DNA of 64,000 bases from Bin87 sp963665395 (GTDB taxonomy: Bacteria; Chloroflexota; Dehalococcoidia; Lucifugimonadales; UBA3495): assembly GCA_963665395.2 (NCBI GenBank), contig OY762251.1, forward strand, positions 4,030,001-4,094,000, written 5' to 3'. The position numbers were made by a program, and so were the translations under genes. Positions 17,204 through 25,216 of this stretch are shown piece after piece. Numbering within the stretch: the first letter of the stretch is position 1; every line of letters begins with the position of its first letter. Under the pieces are notes generated by a model. That model was given only the letters and a program-made list of their open reading frames with translations, was not told the DNA's origin and ran no database searches.

Positions 17204-17566
17204 TCAAACAGCCAGCGAGCGGAGGATTTCCTGGCGGAGGTGGTCTATGGCCGCCTGCTGGGGGTAGCCGGCCGGAAAGTCCTCGTCGAGCGGTCGGTGC
17301 CAGAGGCGTCCGTTGGGGTCGAGCCAAGACACGCGGCCGGAAATTCCGTCTGGTCCAGGGATGATGAAGCCGGATGGCGGACTGCCGCTGGCGGTGTCCA
17401 GCGTGCGTTTGAGCCGCTGCTTGATTCTCCGGTTTGCGAGGGACGACATCCGTCGGATGGCAGAGGTTTCGACGCCGACGTCGAAACACGAAAGCAGCCA
17501 TTCGGCGACGGCGGTGCTCTGGTTCTCTGGCGAGCCGGGTATTCCACGCCTGGCGGCTTGAGACAA
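17204..17566 (-). CDS. Hypothetical protein, possibly 5'-truncated
   Basis: A minus-strand frame of about 120 codons ends LRQEILRSLAV-stop and includes RIKQRLKRTLDTA, SGFIIPGPDGISGRVSWLDP and LWHRPLDEDFPAGYPQQAAI. This reads like real protein with alternating charged and hydrophobic residues, unlike the overlapping plus-strand frames. The start is uncertain: only TTG at 17566 or an internal ATG is available, and no ribosome site is clear. I do not recognise the family. Confidence 0.4.
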   Translation of the reverse strand: MSQAARRGIPGSPENQSTAVAEWLLSCFDVGVETSAIRRMSSLANRRIKQRLKRTLDTASGSPPSGFIIPGPDGISGRVSWLDPNGRLWHRPLDEDFPAGYPQQAAIDHLRQEILRSLAV

Positions 17567-17639
17567 CAGCAGGCTGGTGTGGTGTCGTTTCTACTGGATC
17601 TTGGTCTGGACCGCTACTCCCACGGGGTCGTGGGCGGCG

Positions 17640-17926
17640 CGGCAGCGGCACCGCGCCAGGTTGCAATGCCATGCTACCACCGCGGCCTTGAGATTGGCAA
17701 CGCCCTGCCGTCACCGATTGCTGGCTGTAACGTCGGCAGGATCAGGGCGACGGGCGCATTGCCTCGGACGAGCAAGCCTGCCCCGAGCGCCCGCCTGCCG
17801 CAGAGCCCTACCCCACCGTTGTAGAATTAGCGGAACGGAGGCGGCCCGGTATCCGTTGGCGATTGCCGACAGCCGAATTGAACGGCCTGATCTTGCTCAG
17901 GCCGATACCACAAAGTCGGACCGTAG
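17640..17926. repeat. About 285-bp duplicated segment, copy 1 (copy 2 at 22840-23110)
   Basis: Both segments begin CGCGCCAGGTTGCAAT and share CCATGCTACC, CGCCCTGCCGTCAC and further blocks. In one plus frame both read VA(M/I)PCY...G...G(N/D)ALPS, then RATG. Each lies upstream of a plus-strand gene or gene remnant (17927, 23122). It may be a decayed coding segment or a shared leader. Confidence 0.5.
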
Positions 17927-18248
17927 GTGGCCGAGGTTGACTCGGAAATCGTCGACCTCATCACCTGGAACAAGGGACGGATGGGGATGGGATACCGGAC
18001 GCGCCGGGTAGCTGAGTATCTGCTGGTTTTGCAAAAGCATCCCCAGGTAGCGGAAAGTGTCTGGCGCAAGGACGACGTGCCCGACGCTTGGAGGGAGCCC
18101 GTGGGGTTGCAGGCGGCGGTGATTGAAGCGGTGACCGACCCCGGAGACATTGTGCTGGATCCGGCGGCCGGCAGTTATTCAACGCTGGCGGCAGCCCAGT
18201 AGGGTGGGAAGGCGATTCCTGGGTTGCTACATCGCCGATGCGCCCTGA
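17927..18248 (+). pseudogene. DNA methyltransferase remnant
   Basis: The frame contains DLITWNKGRMGMGYRTRRVA and EYLLVLQK, then PVGLQAAVIEAVTDPGDI, then VLDPAAGSYSTLAA. This matches the C-terminal half of a beta-type DNA methyltransferase, with the cofactor-binding motif DPAAGS and the preceding GLQ..LIEA helix. A TAG follows LAAAQ at 18200-18202; the expected next strand GRRFLGCYIADAP is in another frame and ends at 18248. The catalytic (D/N/S)PPY half is absent. No restriction enzyme is visible beside it. Confidence 0.6.
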
Positions 18249-18545
18249 TACCGGCCCCATCCTCGCGCCGTTTTCCTCAATGGCTTCGGCCATCGCGTTT
18301 TGAATGCGTCCGGCCGTCGCTACTGTTCCGGCGCAGCGGCGGCTCTGGGCTTTGCCGGCCGCTTCAGGACGGGATCCGCTACCCGGGATTTTACTGAACG
18401 GCGGATGTGCCCCAAGCGTTATCTGGCGTGTCTTTGGACGAGTACAAAGCGTCCGCCAGCCGGCTTGACGGTTCGCGGCTCCTGGCTCGACCCGTAGGAC
18501 GCTCCCATTGACCCCTCAATTGCAGGAAGAAATCGCAAAAGGAGT

Positions 18546-18902
18546 ATGCGCAACACAATGAATGCCAGCGAACCCCAAATCAACCGCGAGGATGTCGTCG
18601 CGGAACTCGACGCCCAGATCCGGCACACCACCACAATCCTCAAGGGCCGAAGGGGCCACGTCCGGCGCAGCCTGACCGGCTGGAAAAGCGCCCTGGAGGA
18701 CGCCAGGGAGTCCGTCATGGAGGGTTCGATTACCGAAGCACAGGCCCGGGCATTGGTTCACCGGGGATGCCGACTGGCCGGGGCCGTCCCGGCGGAAAGG
18801 GTCGGGCACGATGGAGAGACGGAGATCTGGATAACCACCGGAGAGGCCGTGTCCAGCAACGTCGCCATCGTCCAACGATTGGGGCGCCTGCTGCGGACAT
18901 AG
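18546..18902 (+). CDS. Hypothetical 118-residue protein
   Basis: The frame from ATG 18546 reads MRNTMNASEPQINREDVVAE with helical, charged sequence (LDAQIRHTTTILKGRRGHV, ARESVMEGSITEAQARALV) and ends VAIVQRLGRLLRT. The ribosome site AAAGGAG at 18537-18543 is too close to ATG 18546 and rather far from ATG 18558, so the exact start is open. No family is recognised. A decayed response-regulator gene follows eight bases later, so the two may have formed an operon. Confidence 0.55.
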   Translation: MRNTMNASEPQINREDVVAELDAQIRHTTTILKGRRGHVRRSLTGWKSALEDARESVMEGSITEAQARALVHRGCRLAGAVPAERVGHDGETEIWITTGEAVSSNVAIVQRLGRLLRT

Positions 18903-18909
18903 GTCAACG

Positions 18910-19302
18910 GTGGCGACACGGCACCATACGGGCGAGCCAACCGGCGGCCACTCAGTCCGCCAGGCTCTGCGCTGCCTGGGCGACGCCTTGTGGAACGCCG
19001 GCCACTTCCCCATCGCCACCGGAGACCCTGAAGAGGTTCCGCGCACCATCCGGTAAGAGCTGCCCCACTTGGTCTTGATGGACGCCACCATGCCCGGCCA
19101 CGATGGGATCTTGCCGGAACTGCTGCTCGGTATCATGGACGAGGCAGAACTGGCGCCCAGCATCAAGGGCGGCGCGCCGCCGCCAAGACCCGCCCCACAT
19201 GACCGCGGCCACCATGCCATACCTCCTGGGCGACCTCACCATCGACTACGCCGCCCGATGGGAGAGCATGCCAGAATCCTCCGTGGCGCGGATGCTCGGT
19301 GA
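18910..19302 (+). pseudogene. Response-regulator receiver remnant, copy 2
   Basis: From GTG 18910 the frame reads SVRQALRCLGDALWNAGHFP, then IATGDPEEVPRTIR and an in-frame TAA. It resumes with LPHLVLMDATMPGHDGILPE and then LLLGIMDEAELA. The MDATMPGHDG segment is the phosphorylation-site loop of receiver domains. After DEAELA the sequence loses receiver character. It is homologous to the fragment at 10058-10187; both copies are dead. Confidence 0.55.
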
Positions 19303-19373
19303 CTGCGTGGGCTTGTGGTCTGGGAGGATGGTTATGGATTTTCCTTAAGATACTGATGGGATGACGATGTTCC

Positions 19374-22103
19374 CTATTGGACCCAGTTCAGTCCTCTTAA
19401 TTCGTCGTGCAACCATTTGTACGCGAGTTGCGTGGCGGGCCTGGGATCGACATCAAGAGCTGAAGAAGTACGAAAGAGCGTCAGCCTTTGGGTATCTCCC
19501 TGTCGCAATCGAGTAAAAGATTCCCTTTGTTCGGCGAAATAATCATTTGATTGCCAATTCGTCGTGTCCTGGGCCGAGAGCACGAAGGAAACGTGAGAGG
19601 GTTCGCCACCGCGAAGGATTACCGGCTCCCAATCTAGCCCGGGAATGTCTATTCCATCTTGGTGAAGCCTATACAGGCTACCCTCTAGTCGAACGGGCAA
19701 CAAGCGGTAAAGGCGGAGCCGGTCAGCGAAGGGTTTGAACCACTGCTCGACCATTGCTTGGTAGATTCGCAGTGCAGCTTCGTAAATCGCTGATGTACGC
19801 TCCAGCAAACGATGGTCGCTGAAACGAGACCACACCGAGGAGGAAGAGAAAGCCAAATCTGACGCAGGCCACGGGTCAGAAAGCACGTCCTGCCCGTCTG
19901 CGATAAGTCGGGACACATAGTCTTTTACGATCTCGATCTCGTCCCATACGTAGACGTTGCCTTTGATACGTAGCGTCCGCGGATCATTCGGAATCTGCTG
20001 AATGAGTTCAAGTAGGGCACGCGATTGAATCGGTCCCTCGTAGAGGCTGCCGGCACCGCTACAATTCAGCGCGAACTCCCACGCGAGTTCTGTCACCGCA
20101 TCGGGCATATCGTGGGAAAGACGGCGATGTTGTAGTGCTTCTGATAGGTTTTTAGCCAAGCTGCTTTTGGTGTTGACCCAATTCCAGAGTTCCGTGGGAA
20201 GGACAGGGCCGGTGGAAAATGCTGGCCAGTCTTTTCGCACTTCCCAATCAGTATCGGATCTGAAGGGGTTGTAGTCATCGGTGAACTCGATCGCGGATGG
20301 TAGGGAGTCGGGCCCGCGGTACCAACTAATCACAAGCGAGTCTCCGTAAAGCCGTATTCCCAGCGACGACAGCGCTCCCTCAGAGTTCACCGGACCTATT
20401 ACATTGAACAACGGTCCCAACCCCTCGGACCATGCGCCCATGGCTCGTTTTATCTCTTCGCCGATACCTACAGCCGTCGTTGGTAAGGACGGGGTTCTAC
20501 CGCCTGAATACCAAGCCCGTTCGTCCTCTCTCAAGACGTCGGACGCGACACTTGGGTTTGTCGAAGCCAGGTGTTGCATGACCGCTTGAGCCATCGGCGA
20601 GTTATCGGAGTGAGCAGCGATTGAAAGCGGAATCGTCCAACGGTCAGAATCGAGGTCAATTTTCTCAACGGGGATCGTACCCTCCAGCACGGCTCTCGAC
20701 GCGTACCATTCGCGAAATATGGGCAACGCGAAGTCAATTGACCCGTCGCTCTGGTGAACCATGCGGGAGCCAATCAGTTGTTGATGTCGGCTTTGGGATG
20801 GTGTCACTTCGTGAAGTCTGACTCGGGTTCCGTAAGTGACGGCTTTCGCAGCCAAGATTTGAAGCAGTCTGTTCGTTTCTTCATTGTCTCCGGCACTGTC
20901 CCCAAGTGCGGCTCGTCCCAAATATTCCACCAATTCGCGTCGGGATAGGTCACCGACTTGAGGGTTGTCGCGCAGCCAAACGCCGATCATGATGGAGAAC
21001 AGCGGAAAACGGGACGTCTCCCTCAGCGAACTCCTCCAGAAAGTCGGCTTTATGTTCTCTGGCGGGCTGCCAGACACCTCAGCAACTAGGTTTATCAACT
21101 GCTGGTCGTCAAGTGCCGGGATCTCGATCGTTGTACCGCTGTGAACGAAATCCGGTAGAGGTCTGGTCGTAGCCACCAAGGTCGTCTTGGGATGCGCATT
21201 GGCATAGATCTCCATTTGTCGTACCAGTGCGGTAGCTTCGCGGGTTCCTCTTTCATCTACGGCGTCGAGGATTACAATTAGTGGTTGCGTCTGCGGGTCG
21301 ACGTTTCCACTACAGCGACCGTCTATTGTCGCCCATAGGTCGCTCAGAGCGTCTGCGGAATTGATGAGTATCGGAAAAGCTTCAGAAGCATCATCTAAGG
21401 CACGTTGGACGGCCCTTTGGAAAAGGCGGTGTGCCGCCAGCGTTTTGCCACTTCCTTGAGGACCAGTTACGATATGCAACCCTGGGCCCAAGTCACCAAG
21501 GTCGTGCCCTACCCCTTCCTCGTGCAATAATCTGTTCGCAACGTCTTCGTCGACTCCGAGCGCCGAAAGTGACACGGCGCATTCTGCAAGGGATCGGTTT
21601 CGAGCTCTATTCAGACTCTGATTTCGGGTCCGTCTGAGTGGATCACGGAAAATTCTAATCATTCCGTCGTGTATCGCCATTTTTATTTCGGACCCCAGCG
21701 TAAAAGGGTCCCCTACCTCCTTCCATTTGACAGCTGTCCCAGCTTCCCTCAGTAAAGTTTCGGTTTCTTCGTCCCTTTCGTCAGAAGGAAGTTTGAATAT
21801 CAAAAGGTGGCCTTGGGCGGCCAGACATCGGTGAATTTCGTTCACGACCGGTTGCGTTGTTCTGGACCCCACTAACCAGATCACGAAGTCGGCTTCCTCG
21901 ACTTTTCGCAGATAGGCGTCGCTCGCGGCCTCCGAACTGGCCGGAGTGTACTCGAACGCCCACGGGCGGCTGAAATCCATCTCTTTGATGGTTGCAGTCG
22001 CCGAATTCCGAGCAGGCGTGAGTTCGTCATCCATCACGCTGCTGATGAACACCAGCAATTCGGATTCGCTATTCTGGTTCAGTGTGCTCAACGGACTATC
22101 CAT
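19374..22103 (-). CDS. DUF4062-like/STAND NTPase, candidate defence protein
   Basis: A 909-residue protein from ATG 22103. Residues about 15-130 resemble the TIR-related DUF4062 fold: LLVFISSVMDDELTPARN, a conserved YTPASSEAASDAYLRKVEEA stretch, then DFVIWLVG. Next comes a NACHT/STAND-type P-loop ATPase with Walker A GPQGSGKT (Lys220) and Walker B LIVILDAVDERG (Asp280). About 350 C-terminal residues (from about 560) have no recognised repeats and are probably a sensor region. Such N-terminal effector plus STAND architectures are common in anti-phage and programmed-death systems, so defence is likely but inferred. Base composition is visibly less GC-rich than the flanks, suggesting horizontal acquisition. 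The ribosome site is weak. No lesion is seen in this gene, unlike its neighbours. Confidence 0.75.
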   Translation of the reverse strand: MDSPLSTLNQNSESELLVFISSVMDDELTPARNSATATIKEMDFSRPWAFEYTPASSEAASDAYLRKVEEADFVIWLVGSRTTQPVVNEIHRCLAAQGHLLIFKLPSDERDEETETLLREAGTAVKWKEVGDPFTLGSEIKMAIHDGMIRIFRDPLRRTRNQSLNRARNRSLAECAVSLSALGVDEDVANRLLHEEGVGHDLGDLGPGLHIVTGPQGSGKTLAAHRLFQRAVQRALDDASEAFPILINSADALSDLWATIDGRCSGNVDPQTQPLIVILDAVDERGTREATALVRQMEIYANAHPKTTLVATTRPLPDFVHSGTTIEIPALDDQQLINLVAEVSGSPPENIKPTFWRSSLRETSRFPLFSIMIGVWLRDNPQVGDLSRRELVEYLGRAALGDSAGDNEETNRLLQILAAKAVTYGTRVRLHEVTPSQSRHQQLIGSRMVHQSDGSIDFALPIFREWYASRAVLEGTIPVEKIDLDSDRWTIPLSIAAHSDNSPMAQAVMQHLASTNPSVASDVLREDERAWYSGGRTPSLPTTAVGIGEEIKRAMGAWSEGLGPLFNVIGPVNSEGALSSLGIRLYGDSLVISWYRGPDSLPSAIEFTDDYNPFRSDTDWEVRKDWPAFSTGPVLPTELWNWVNTKSSLAKNLSEALQHRRLSHDMPDAVTELAWEFALNCSGAGSLYEGPIQSRALLELIQQIPNDPRTLRIKGNVYVWDEIEIVKDYVSRLIADGQDVLSDPWPASDLAFSSSSVWSRFSDHRLLERTSAIYEAALRIYQAMVEQWFKPFADRLRLYRLLPVRLEGSLYRLHQDGIDIPGLDWEPVILRGGEPSHVSFVLSAQDTTNWQSNDYFAEQRESFTRLRQGDTQRLTLFRTSSALDVDPRPATQLAYKWLHDELRGLNWVQ

Positions 22104-22379
22104 CCAGAAAACGCTGTTGCAGTCGCAATTATGGGATGAGCGTTCGATCTGTCAAGTGGCCGGCGAAGACAGTCAGGGGATTTCGCTACTGATAGTGAGC
22201 AGGAATTTGCCTGAACAGCTGTAGAGGTCGCTGCGTGGTGGAAGCCGCGCCGGTCCGGGCGTCGCCATTGGTTGCGGCCTGCCCGTAGGGTTCAGGAGGA
22301 TGGCGTGGTAGGCGAAGAGCCTGTTGTGGCGAGGCGCGGCAGGACTACTTCGGCACGGCGGTCACCGTCAGCCACATCC
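22104..22379. other. Intergenic region, no gene supported
   Basis: The 5' flank of the STAND gene holds its promoter region by position but no clear -35/-10 pair. Short plus-strand frames here look like non-coding sequence. Confidence 0.35.
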
Positions 22380-22880
22380 TCACGCCTTAGGCGTCCCCCA
22401 AGAGTTGCTGCGGTATTTCCTTCCCCATTCCACGAAGGACCAACCGTTGCCGGACGGCGTCAGGGTTGCGGAATTGGCCGCCTCAGCGAAGCCGATGCGG
22501 TAGTAGTTGGCGCTGCGGCTGGGGGTGTTGGGGGCATCGACGATGAAGTACGTACCGCAGGCCGTCAATTGGCATCCCGTTCCTGAGCAGGTGCAGGTTT
22601 ACGTCCCCGACGACGGCGTGGCCGGCCCGCTTAACGTGGCCAGCGCGCTCGCGGCCGGGTTGTCAGTGTTGCCGGTGTCAGGCGCGTTCAGGGTCACCCG
22701 GACGTTGCCCGGGCTCCCGGTGGTGTGCGCAAAGACGACGGCAACGCTGAACAGCGTGTAACCGCCGCTGTTGGATCCGGCCGTGAACCCCTCCGGCAAT
22801 CCCTCTGGGATCTCGAGCTGCTCTACGTGGCTGCGGCGACGCGGCGCGCCAGGTTGCAATTCCATGCTACCGCCCCGGCC
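22380..22880 (-). pseudogene. Fragment of a secreted surface protein
   Basis: The minus strand reads EGFTAGSNSGGYTLFSVAVV, then GNVRVTLNAPDTGN and PAASALATLSGP, an in-frame TAA (22600-22598), then CSGTGCQLTACGTYFIVDAP and LTPSGNGWSFVEWG. The order and motifs (GGYTL..., ALATL, C..G..C.L, SGNGW) match the internal domain of the surface protein at 25217-27019. No start, signal peptide or anchor is present, so this is a detached cassette. Confidence 0.55.
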
Positions 22881-23110
22881 CGGAAGTTGGCGACGCCCTG
22901 CCGTCACAAATTGCTTGCCGCAACGTCGCCGAACTCAGAGCGACTGGCACATTTCCTCGGATGAACAAGCCCGCGCGCCAACTAGCGGCAGCGCTCCACC
23001 GCCGTTGCTGAATCGGCCTCAATGAGGAGTCCCGGTGCGTGTTGGCGGTTGCCAACAACTGATTTGAAGGCCTGATTTTGATCGGGCCCACACACTACAA
23101 AGAGTGCAAG
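22840..23110. repeat. About 280-bp duplicated segment, copy 2 (copy 1 at 17640-17926)
   Basis: It aligns by eye with 17640-17926 over most of its length. It ends just before the ribosome site of the gene at 23122. Confidence 0.5.
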
Positions 23111-23121
23111 GAGCAAACCGA

Positions 23122-23505
23122 ATGCGAAACCTTTACCACATCCCCGTTACCCAGGCCCATCTGGACGCCGGCCAAAGTGGCGCGCTGAACAACCCCGCTG
23201 GCGGCACTGTGCTTATCCTTCAAGACGAGCGCATAGTTGCCAAAGCCGCCCTGGACGCCCTCCGCGCTCTGGGCGAACCCGTCAGGGCGGTGCACGCCGG
23301 CTTATCCAGTACCACCATCGTACTGGAGGACGGCCAGGAGCTGACCTATTACTGGTGCGCTGACGGCATCGCGCTGATGGCATCGTGCGACGCCGGCCGC
23401 GCCGCGGAGCTTCAACCCCAGACCGTCCTGCTTATGGACCGGGCTACCTACACGGAGTATTGCGCCACCCATCCGCGTCCCGACCTGAAGCAGGGGCGCC
23501 GTTAG
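23122..23505 (+). CDS. Hypothetical 127-residue protein
   Basis: ATG 23122 follows AAGGAG at 23108-23113 with 8-nt spacing. The protein begins MRNLYHIPVTQAHLDAGQSG and contains TVLILQDERIVAKAALDALR and TTIVLEDGQELTYYWCADGI. It looks soluble, without signal peptide or membrane segment. No family is recognised. It is followed after about 100 bp by another hypothetical gene in the same direction, so they may be co-transcribed. Confidence 0.65.
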   Translation: MRNLYHIPVTQAHLDAGQSGALNNPAGGTVLILQDERIVAKAALDALRALGEPVRAVHAGLSSTTIVLEDGQELTYYWCADGIALMASCDAGRAAELQPQTVLLMDRATYTEYCATHPRPDLKQGRR

Positions 23506-23608
23506 TCGTCCGTCGGCTGCACTCACCCGGGGCGGGCGGGCACCAGCATCAACCGGCGCGGGGACCCAATCTCTCACCACGAGTTTCACCATTTTCAGGA
23601 GGTTGCCA

Positions 23609-24127
23609 GTGGCTTCACGAGCTATCATCGGCAAAGTTGACCGTCAAGGAAACGGCCAGGCTATCTACCTGGGACACGGCTGCTACCCCGACGACGCGGG
23701 CGCAATGCTGCTGGAGCGCTATTCCGACGAGGAACCCATTGACCGGCTCATCGGCTCAGGAGCCATTGCGCGGCTGGCGTCCACGCCGGGGAATTCGATC
23801 ACCTATTTCCAGCGCTACAAGCAACCTTGGGAGCATTGCAGACCCTATGCGTTCCGCGGCGGCACCGACCGGTTCTTCGCCAACTACTGGAGTCCCGGCC
23901 CCGAATGGCTCTACGTCTGGACGCCCGACGGCTGGCTGGCCAGCGCGGCCATGCCGGGCGCGCCGCCTGACTGCTATTACGCTGACTCGGAGGCCCTGCG
24001 GGATGGAGCTCCCGAAAGGCGGGAGTGGTTGCGCCGCACCCGCGAGTTCCAGCGGCCCCAGCCGCTCCACTCCCTGATCGACGCCTACCGCGCTCAGCAG
24101 CCTGATTCCGGGGAGGAAAGCCCGTAG
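23609..24127 (+). CDS. Hypothetical 172-residue protein, intact paralogue of 6659-7181
   Basis: GTG 23609 lies 6 nt after CAGGAGG (23596-23602) and gives MASRAIIGKVDRQGNGQAIY, the same N-terminus as the dead copy at 7181. The protein is rich in aromatic residues: ITYFQRYKQPWEHC, PGPEWLYVWTPDGWL and APPDCYYAD. The aligned copies show conservation across the whole length, which supports this start and frame. It has no membrane segment and no recognised family. Function is unknown. Confidence 0.7.
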   Translation: MASRAIIGKVDRQGNGQAIYLGHGCYPDDAGAMLLERYSDEEPIDRLIGSGAIARLASTPGNSITYFQRYKQPWEHCRPYAFRGGTDRFFANYWSPGPEWLYVWTPDGWLASAAMPGAPPDCYYADSEALRDGAPERREWLRRTREFQRPQPLHSLIDAYRAQQPDSGEESP

Positions 24128-24201
24128 CCAAAGGCCGGCGTTTCCCTGGCAAGAAGGCCGTATCGCGTAGGGCCGAAAACCCTTATATTGAAGGAGGATT
24201 T

Positions 24202-24636
24202 ATGCGGACTCACAAAATCGCCCAGCCGCGGGCCGGCGCCGCCGCGTGCGGCCGGGAAACGGCGGGCCGGAAATTCGCCGTTTCCACCGACTGGCGCCAG
24301 TGGACTGTATGCAGTGTCGCCGCCGCGGCGCCCGGGGTTTCCAGCGGTTGCCCCGATACGAAGGAGGGACGGAAGACCATGCCGAAGCGCGCTCAGAAAA
24401 TTGACCGCCATCAGGCGCGGAAGTCGCGGCGCAAGGGCGGCAAGCGGCGGAAAGGCGCCGCCGTCGCCGCCCACTGCATCCACTGTCGCCAACGTCCCGC
24501 GTCGCCGGGACATCCCTTCTGCGCGCAATGCTACGCGCTCCCCGTCTGCGCCGGCCGGGACTGCCGCGCGCGGGTCAACCTGGCCGGCGCACTGTGCCCG
24601 GATTGCCACTACCGGGTCTTCGGAGCGCCGAAGTAA
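24202..24636 (+). CDS. Small zinc-ribbon-like protein
   Basis: ATG 24202 follows AAGGAGG (24191-24197). A second in-frame ATG at 24379 also has a strong site (AAGGAGGG, 24360-24367) and would give an 85-residue protein that starts with a very basic segment (MPKRAQKIDRHQARKSRRKG). The C-terminal half has paired cysteines: CIHC, FCAQCY, VCAGRDC and CPDCH, as in double zinc ribbons. The first 59 residues look less protein-like, so the shorter form may be the real one. A nucleic-acid-binding role is plausible from the basic N-terminus but unproven. Confidence 0.6.
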   Translation: MRTHKIAQPRAGAAACGRETAGRKFAVSTDWRQWTVCSVAAAAPGVSSGCPDTKEGRKTMPKRAQKIDRHQARKSRRKGGKRRKGAAVAAHCIHCRQRPASPGHPFCAQCYALPVCAGRDCRARVNLAGALCPDCHYRVFGAPK

Positions 24637-24639
24637 TCC

Positions 24640-25216
24640 GGTGGCGCCGGTTTCCTCGTTGATGATTTCCCGGTTGACCGCGCCGGGCAAACCGGCGGGG
24701 CGGTTGTGGTAGCGTCCTCGTGGCGGCGCTTTCACGTTACTCCCAAACAGACGGCTTGGCGGCGCTTGGGAATAACGGTGACAACCTGTTGGAGGAGCCG
24801 GCGCTAATCGGCAGTCAACTTTGGTTGGTGAATCATCCCCATTGGTTCACCCGGGGATGCCAGCTGCCGGCGCCGGGCTTTTCCAGCAGGCGCTCGAATA
24901 CGTCGGCCATGACGTGGAGCGGGTTCGCGCCGTCTTTCAGCAGGCGGTCGTTGACGCCGGGCAGCGCGTCGGCGCCCAGGGCGACGCCGTGCCGGTCGTT
25001 GATTGCAACGCTACCGCGTCTGAAGCGGGGCAATCGCGCCATACCCGTCATTCCGGCGAAAGCCGGAATCCAGGAGTCTTTGTGACCAACTATGCGGCCG
25101 TTGGGTGACGATGTAACTCCTACCTGATTCCGACAATTGTTGTCTCCATAGATGACGGTTAATAAGCGGCAACGCCGTCGCCGCCAACGACGGCGTTGCG
25201 GTGTGGAACCTGGGGG
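24640..25216. other. Intergenic region with a palindromic repeat and a possible gene scrap
   Basis: A minus-strand stretch at about 24833-25020 reads GADALPGVNDRLLKDGANPL and HVMADVFERLLEKPGAG, which looks coding but has no start or family and may be a remnant. At about 25046-25072 is the dispersed palindrome TCATTCCGGCGAAAGCCGGA(A). Nothing else is supported. Confidence 0.4.

Noticed and set aside
16961..17824. A 287-codon plus-strand open frame
   Set aside because: The overlapping minus-strand frame at 17204-17566 reads much more like protein, and the plus-strand product is compositionally odd.
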